This document shows, one piece after another, positions 9,001-11,257 of a stretch of DNA of 11,257 nucleotides. The first letter of the stretch is position 1. Every line of letters starts with the position of its first letter. A program made the translations under genes and the position numbers. This stretch comes from Acidobacteriota bacterium (GTDB lineage: Bacteria; Acidobacteriota; UBA890). The DNA lies in the NCBI GenBank assembly GCA_002722645.1, contig PBML01000017.1, positions 1-11,257 of the forward strand, given 5' to 3'. Below the pieces are notes generated by a model that was given only the letters and a program-made list of their open reading frames with translations, searched no databases and was not told where the DNA came from.

Positions 9001-9713
9001 AGTGTCAGTACACTGCCGCCGCTGCCAAAAAACGTAGATGGATACTCAATTCCTACCTTGGGTGGTGTCTCCATAGCACGTTGAGTTTTGTGCACCGCCC
9101 AGACGTGACCGGTTGCCGGCCATCGATCGCCCGTGTATGCGACCGCCGGGCGGGGAGGAGAGGAATTGTTCGCCGAGGTGAAGAGCACACCCCAGAACGG
9201 ATCGAGTAGAGTATGGTCGCGACGCGATTGGAGGCCACTGAGTTCCGATTCCGACGCAAAGAACGCATTCATCGACACGGTATCGGGTGGGGCAGGCTCG
9301 ATTTCGAGAGGAACAACGTACGAAGCTGCTATCAGGCTGAATAGAGCGGTGCCGCCAGCCCTCAGGTGATTACGGACGGCCTGCAGGTTGCCGGGGCGCA
9401 CAGCAACCGACGGAAGTGCTTCCTCTGAGGCGTAGTGCCACCAGAGGACCGCGTTTTGCGGCAACTTAGTGTCCGGAAGGTCAATCATCTGGACCTGTTG
9501 GACATTGAAGTTTTCGTTGTTCCGCAACCAGGACCAGGCTGCGGCTTCTTCAGGTGGCAGGGCGGCTAGTGGTGAGTTGGTGAGAAATACAACAGATGGC
9601 AGCGTGGGATAACCGGGTATTCTGGTGCCATCGGGAATCTCAATGAGGCTTTCGTCACAGGCAGCGGTAAACAGAACCGAAACCAGCAGTAGTGTTAAAA
9701 GGCGCCAGGACAT
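6087..9713 (-). CDS. Large probable lipoprotein: N-terminal amidotransferase-like domain plus six-hairpin glycosidase-like domain
   Basis: The 1208-residue product begins with a short signal peptide (R4, hydrophobic 5-18) ending LFTAAC. This is a relaxed lipobox with Cys19, followed by Asp20. Residues about 38-266 form an alternating alpha/beta domain resembling DUF4960/class-I amidotransferase-like domains (SVVFLTNSP at 40-48, HLRAGGTALFSL at 116-127, VLTLGAHFYFSDGDN at 235-249). I see no Cys-His-Glu triad, so a binding or structural role is likelier. Residues about 320-560 are beta-rich, like the sandwich domain that precedes many clan GH-L/GH-M/GH78 enzymes. Residues about 600-1000 look like an (alpha/alpha)6 barrel related to amylo-alpha-1,6-glucosidase or rhamnosidase families. 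Candidate acidic active-site regions are NDGLINSLSELDRW (750-763) and FDENILAPQGG (954-964), the latter followed by the Ala/Ser helix usual near the second catalytic acid. A beta-rich tail (1000-1208) ends the protein. The exact GH family and substrate are not assignable by eye. The gene overlaps the upstream VWFA gene by one base. Confidence 0.72.
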   Translation of the reverse strand: MSWRLLTLLLVSVLFTAACDESLIEIPDGTRIPGYPTLPSVVFLTNSPLAALPPEEAAAWSWLRNNENFNVQQVQMIDLPDTKLPQNAVLWWHYASEEALPSVAVRPGNLQAVRNHLRAGGTALFSLIAASYVVPLEIEPAPPDTVSMNAFFASESELSGLQSRRDHTLLDPFWGVLFTSANNSSPPRPAVAYTGDRWPATGHVWAVHKTQRAMETPPKVGIEYPSTFFGSGGSVLTLGAHFYFSDGDNHNRPQLERLAADALHYLGTHAASNSSGPGVVVPVTDTDNATGPDAFYGAYNSPVFEAVPIPATSLPPVADTEIVLNMVEGRPSGPEIPRYPDAEMPFTLATPKAVAVGSQLGHVDTFRVHPLLLLRQLRFGIVRPDRGVTWLDDPESGDRTFTVRPEGSELFYNDGELNIRLYLTVDRRYTALVGLLVIRSPAAVEIIATWEAQHTTGSAQTNTKVDNTEIGWDDGAQAVVWRDKTGFTVKAGFGRETPAHILGFQPDKHLNETGLLAPLRTPEERVGGTGPASPDASNVALQVRVETKPNSSSLLPIVFVGGPETDLNVDAAFEELIAAPGRAWAENADYYRDFLGRRTMSLQVPGNGFQKTFEWAKIGIESLRTKLPNVGDGMISGFGSLDPADAWVATPNAFGTGTLWAAMAADAYGDQAPAAETLRLAAQYQGIDGRIPTSTNATHQVIANRVSETALFLIALENHVRTWGDETLLEELWPSAQHAVAFLYGIDYENDGLINSLSELDRWSSDNVVQTTIHLAGLWGAALDATARLAEFLGESDDAARAREASARVRVILNDEFWNPAERRFSFAKRVDGSFVGERTVLPAVPMIFGLLDPGFAIPALDSFSSSEFSRDWGVGLLSHAPPPEVSVDETVLIPKPPPTGLPTVAAGLVSPVFTGWAALAEYGNHRPDSGFAHAYTNLLLLEQANPGYASAAFDENILAPQGGVAHAAASQAMTVLPVIWGMLGIRPDALNNSVSISPHLPANWSRVNVDRVRVGDREFRLQVRKTADRVQFQVDRWRGNRDTELRLSTHVPIDVDISLDANVIGAEIIEELIIEQHPPDRLATVVIRPTADLSTVTFVHEPFPRLISPIPDRLTEARSYLQQGASSSRLRVIRTRYLGGVMAIQIEGVPGRTYTLRLATPWRVSQVTGLPDVYPTQPDAGIATIDVTIPGSGLRYRPVNLEITFER

Positions 9714-9715
9714 CA
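9711..9715 (-). promoter_or_regulatory. TGATG stop-start overlap (translational coupling)
   Basis: On the minus strand the upstream stop TGA (9715-9713) shares its A with the ATG (9713-9711) of the large lipoprotein gene. No good Shine-Dalgarno precedes that ATG, so reinitiation by ribosomes leaving the VWFA gene is the likely route. Confidence 0.75.
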
Positions 9716-11257
9716 GCGTATCGGTGCAGCGACCACCTCAATCGGCAATCGCACGATCTTGTGCTCGTCAATCGGCGGATCTGTTATAACGAGCTGAACG
9801 AAATACCGTCCCGGTGGCATTCCTGCAGGTAGAGGAACCATCCCTCGATGGACGCCCCCCACGGTGGGGCGCATGGCAAGGGGGAAGAGGCGGGCCCCTT
9901 GTTTCCCCTTATCTGGACCGGCAGTTTCAAGAAACACCTGGCCCGACAGGATCGGCCGCTGTCCACCGTATACCTCGACAAGGGCGACAACGTTGTCGCC
10001 GGGCACAAACCGGCCGAGGACGACGGGGTGTACCCGGCCAGCATCGTCAACGGTGACGAGCAGTGGATCACTAATCCCCCATTCGTCTTCGTCCGTATAT
10101 GGCGGGACCTCGATCTCAACTGATGTCGCTCCGACCCGACCGGTGACGTTATCAACGACGGCGACGTTGAAAGTGTAGGTGGCTGGACCGAGAGTCCACT
10201 CATGCTGGTAGGCGAGATAACCTACCAGCCTCGGCGTGACTGGTTTGTCGTTTACGGCTTCAAAATGCCCCTCGTCAGTCGAACGCGCAATCAGCTGCTC
10301 GTGAGCTTCATCGATTTGTTGTGTGCCTTCAAGTGCTATCGAGTGGAGGTCCAGCGAAATACGGCGCTCGCCGTCAGGAGTTAGCATCATGCCGATCTCG
10401 GAACCTTCAACTGCAACCGCAAGCAGAACGTTCGGGCTTCCATCCAGCCGTCGTGAGCTAAACGCCTGGGCCGTGACCGGAAGGTCGGTCACCGTGCCAG
10501 GAAGCGCTAGTCCTGCCGCGATCAATCTCCGGACCCTGTCCTTGGGGGCATGATCCGTGTAGCCACCCCGAGCTCGCACAGTGGTGTCTTCGCGAGATAC
10601 TTCGACGTGGATCTCGTGGTAGTCACCGTCGCTATCGAGGGAGGGCGGCTCATAGGTGAGCAGGTAAAAGCGGCTGGTATCGGTTTCAATATCCTTGAGG
10701 ACCGATTGAATATCGGTCGCTTGGATGAACGCTTTGCCTCCAGTCTCGTCTGATGCTATGCGCATTGAATCACGCAACCCGTCTAGAGACTGTTCTACCG
10801 CAGGGGTGCTTAAAAGAGCCGCCCCCTGGCCGAGTTGGGAGTCGACACCGATTCTGCGAGTCTCGTGCAACAAGGAGGGATCAACCGAGTATATGCTGAC
10901 ATTTGAGTCGTTGGCGGCCCGGTGCAAGGTCTCTTGGGCAGCCTTGATCTGCGGATCAGGTGACACAATGTCAAAGCGAGCCCCGGCCATTCCCTCACTA
11001 TCGGGGTTTACGTCCTGCGCGAAAATTGCGGTGTAGGGCCCACCCTGCATAAGTTTGATGCCTGTCGAGACCCACACCATTGCCGTGCGCCCGGGACGCG
11101 CCCAGAGGGCATCGGCAAAGCTGGTCAAGAGTTGGTACGTGGCCAGCGTCCGATTACGCTCCTCAGCTTCGAACGTACGTGCCTTGGCAATGGCGAGCTG
11201 TCGCATTGACTCACGAGCTGAGGCCGTATTCATTAGGTCTTCAGCGATCTCGTACAT
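9713..11257 (-). CDS. VWFA-related Acidobacterial-domain protein, 5' end outside the window
   Basis: The 514 visible residues run to the window edge. The Met encoded by the last three bases is probably internal, because proteins of this type normally begin with a signal peptide and a segment introducing the VWA fold, both absent here. What is visible matches the second half of the VWFA-related domain described from acidobacteria (TIGR03436-like). It has a helix-rich start, the strand GRTAMVWVSTGIKL (56-69), NDSNVSIYSVDP (116-127), the ETGGKAF turn (171-177), and the closing stretch of RFYLLTYEPP (196-205) and VRARGGY (227-233). The MIDAS DxSxS motif would lie upstream and cannot be checked. 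Residues about 236-514 form a beta-rich C-terminal region with PGRYFVQLVITDPP near 485-498. It reads like Ig-like or fibronectin-like modules, but I do not recognise a named family. Such proteins are usually exported; the molecular role is unknown. It is coupled to the downstream lipoprotein gene, so the two products may work together. Confidence 0.85.
   Translation of the reverse strand: MYEIAEDLMNTASARESMRQLAIAKARTFEAEERNRTLATYQLLTSFADALWARPGRTAMVWVSTGIKLMQGGPYTAIFAQDVNPDSEGMAGARFDIVSPDPQIKAAQETLHRAANDSNVSIYSVDPSLLHETRRIGVDSQLGQGAALLSTPAVEQSLDGLRDSMRIASDETGGKAFIQATDIQSVLKDIETDTSRFYLLTYEPPSLDSDGDYHEIHVEVSREDTTVRARGGYTDHAPKDRVRRLIAAGLALPGTVTDLPVTAQAFSSRRLDGSPNVLLAVAVEGSEIGMMLTPDGERRISLDLHSIALEGTQQIDEAHEQLIARSTDEGHFEAVNDKPVTPRLVGYLAYQHEWTLGPATYTFNVAVVDNVTGRVGATSVEIEVPPYTDEDEWGISDPLLVTVDDAGRVHPVVLGRFVPGDNVVALVEVYGGQRPILSGQVFLETAGPDKGKQGARLFPLAMRPTVGGVHRGMVPLPAGMPPGRYFVQLVITDPPIDEHKIVRLPIEVVAAPIR

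Noticed and set aside
1..11257. CRISPR array, tRNA, rRNA, insertion sequence or phage genes
   Set aside because: No regularly spaced repeats, cloverleaf-like sequence, transposase-like product or terminal inverted repeats were seen, and nearly all bases lie in five long conserved genes.

Overview
The window holds five protein-coding genes in two blocks and looks like an acidobacterial chromosome fragment. The strongest taxonomic hint is the rightmost gene, whose visible part matches the 'VWFA-related Acidobacterial domain' architecture (TIGR03436-like). The moderately high G+C, Sec and lipoprotein export signals and large secreted hydrolases agree with this. I see no phage, transposon, CRISPR, rRNA or tRNA signal, and coding density is high throughout.

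Left block (1-6031), peptidoglycan-sugar salvage. A secreted NamZ-type exo-beta-N-acetylmuramidase (minus strand, 36-1298) diverges across a 111-bp gap from a rightward pair. The first of the pair (1410-4427) is an exported fusion of a NagZ-type family-3 N-acetylglucosaminidase and an AmiE-like serine hydrolase of the beta-lactamase fold. The second (4511-6031) is a sodium:solute symporter. In Bacillus subtilis, NamZ, NagZ and AmiE are separate proteins of one locus that together strip stem peptides, GlcNAc and MurNAc from the non-reducing ends of glycan chains. Here the same three activities are packed into two exported polypeptides, and the adjacent symporter is a natural candidate for importing a product. 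The cytoplasmic steps (MurNAc kinase or PTS, MurQ etherase, MurR regulator) are not in the window.

Right block (6087-11257, all minus strand). A gene truncated by the window edge encodes the C-terminal part of a VWFA-related protein. It overlaps by one base (TGATG) with a 1208-codon gene for a probable lipoprotein. That lipoprotein combines an N-terminal amidotransferase-like/DUF4960-like domain, a beta-rich middle and a six-hairpin (alpha/alpha)6 glycosidase-like domain. The overlap implies translational coupling. Substrate and role are unknown. This block converges with the symporter gene across only 55 bp.

Nothing here is a clear-cut undescribed system. The most interesting points are the compact salvage cassette with its unassigned transporter, and the coupled VWFA/large-lipoprotein pair.
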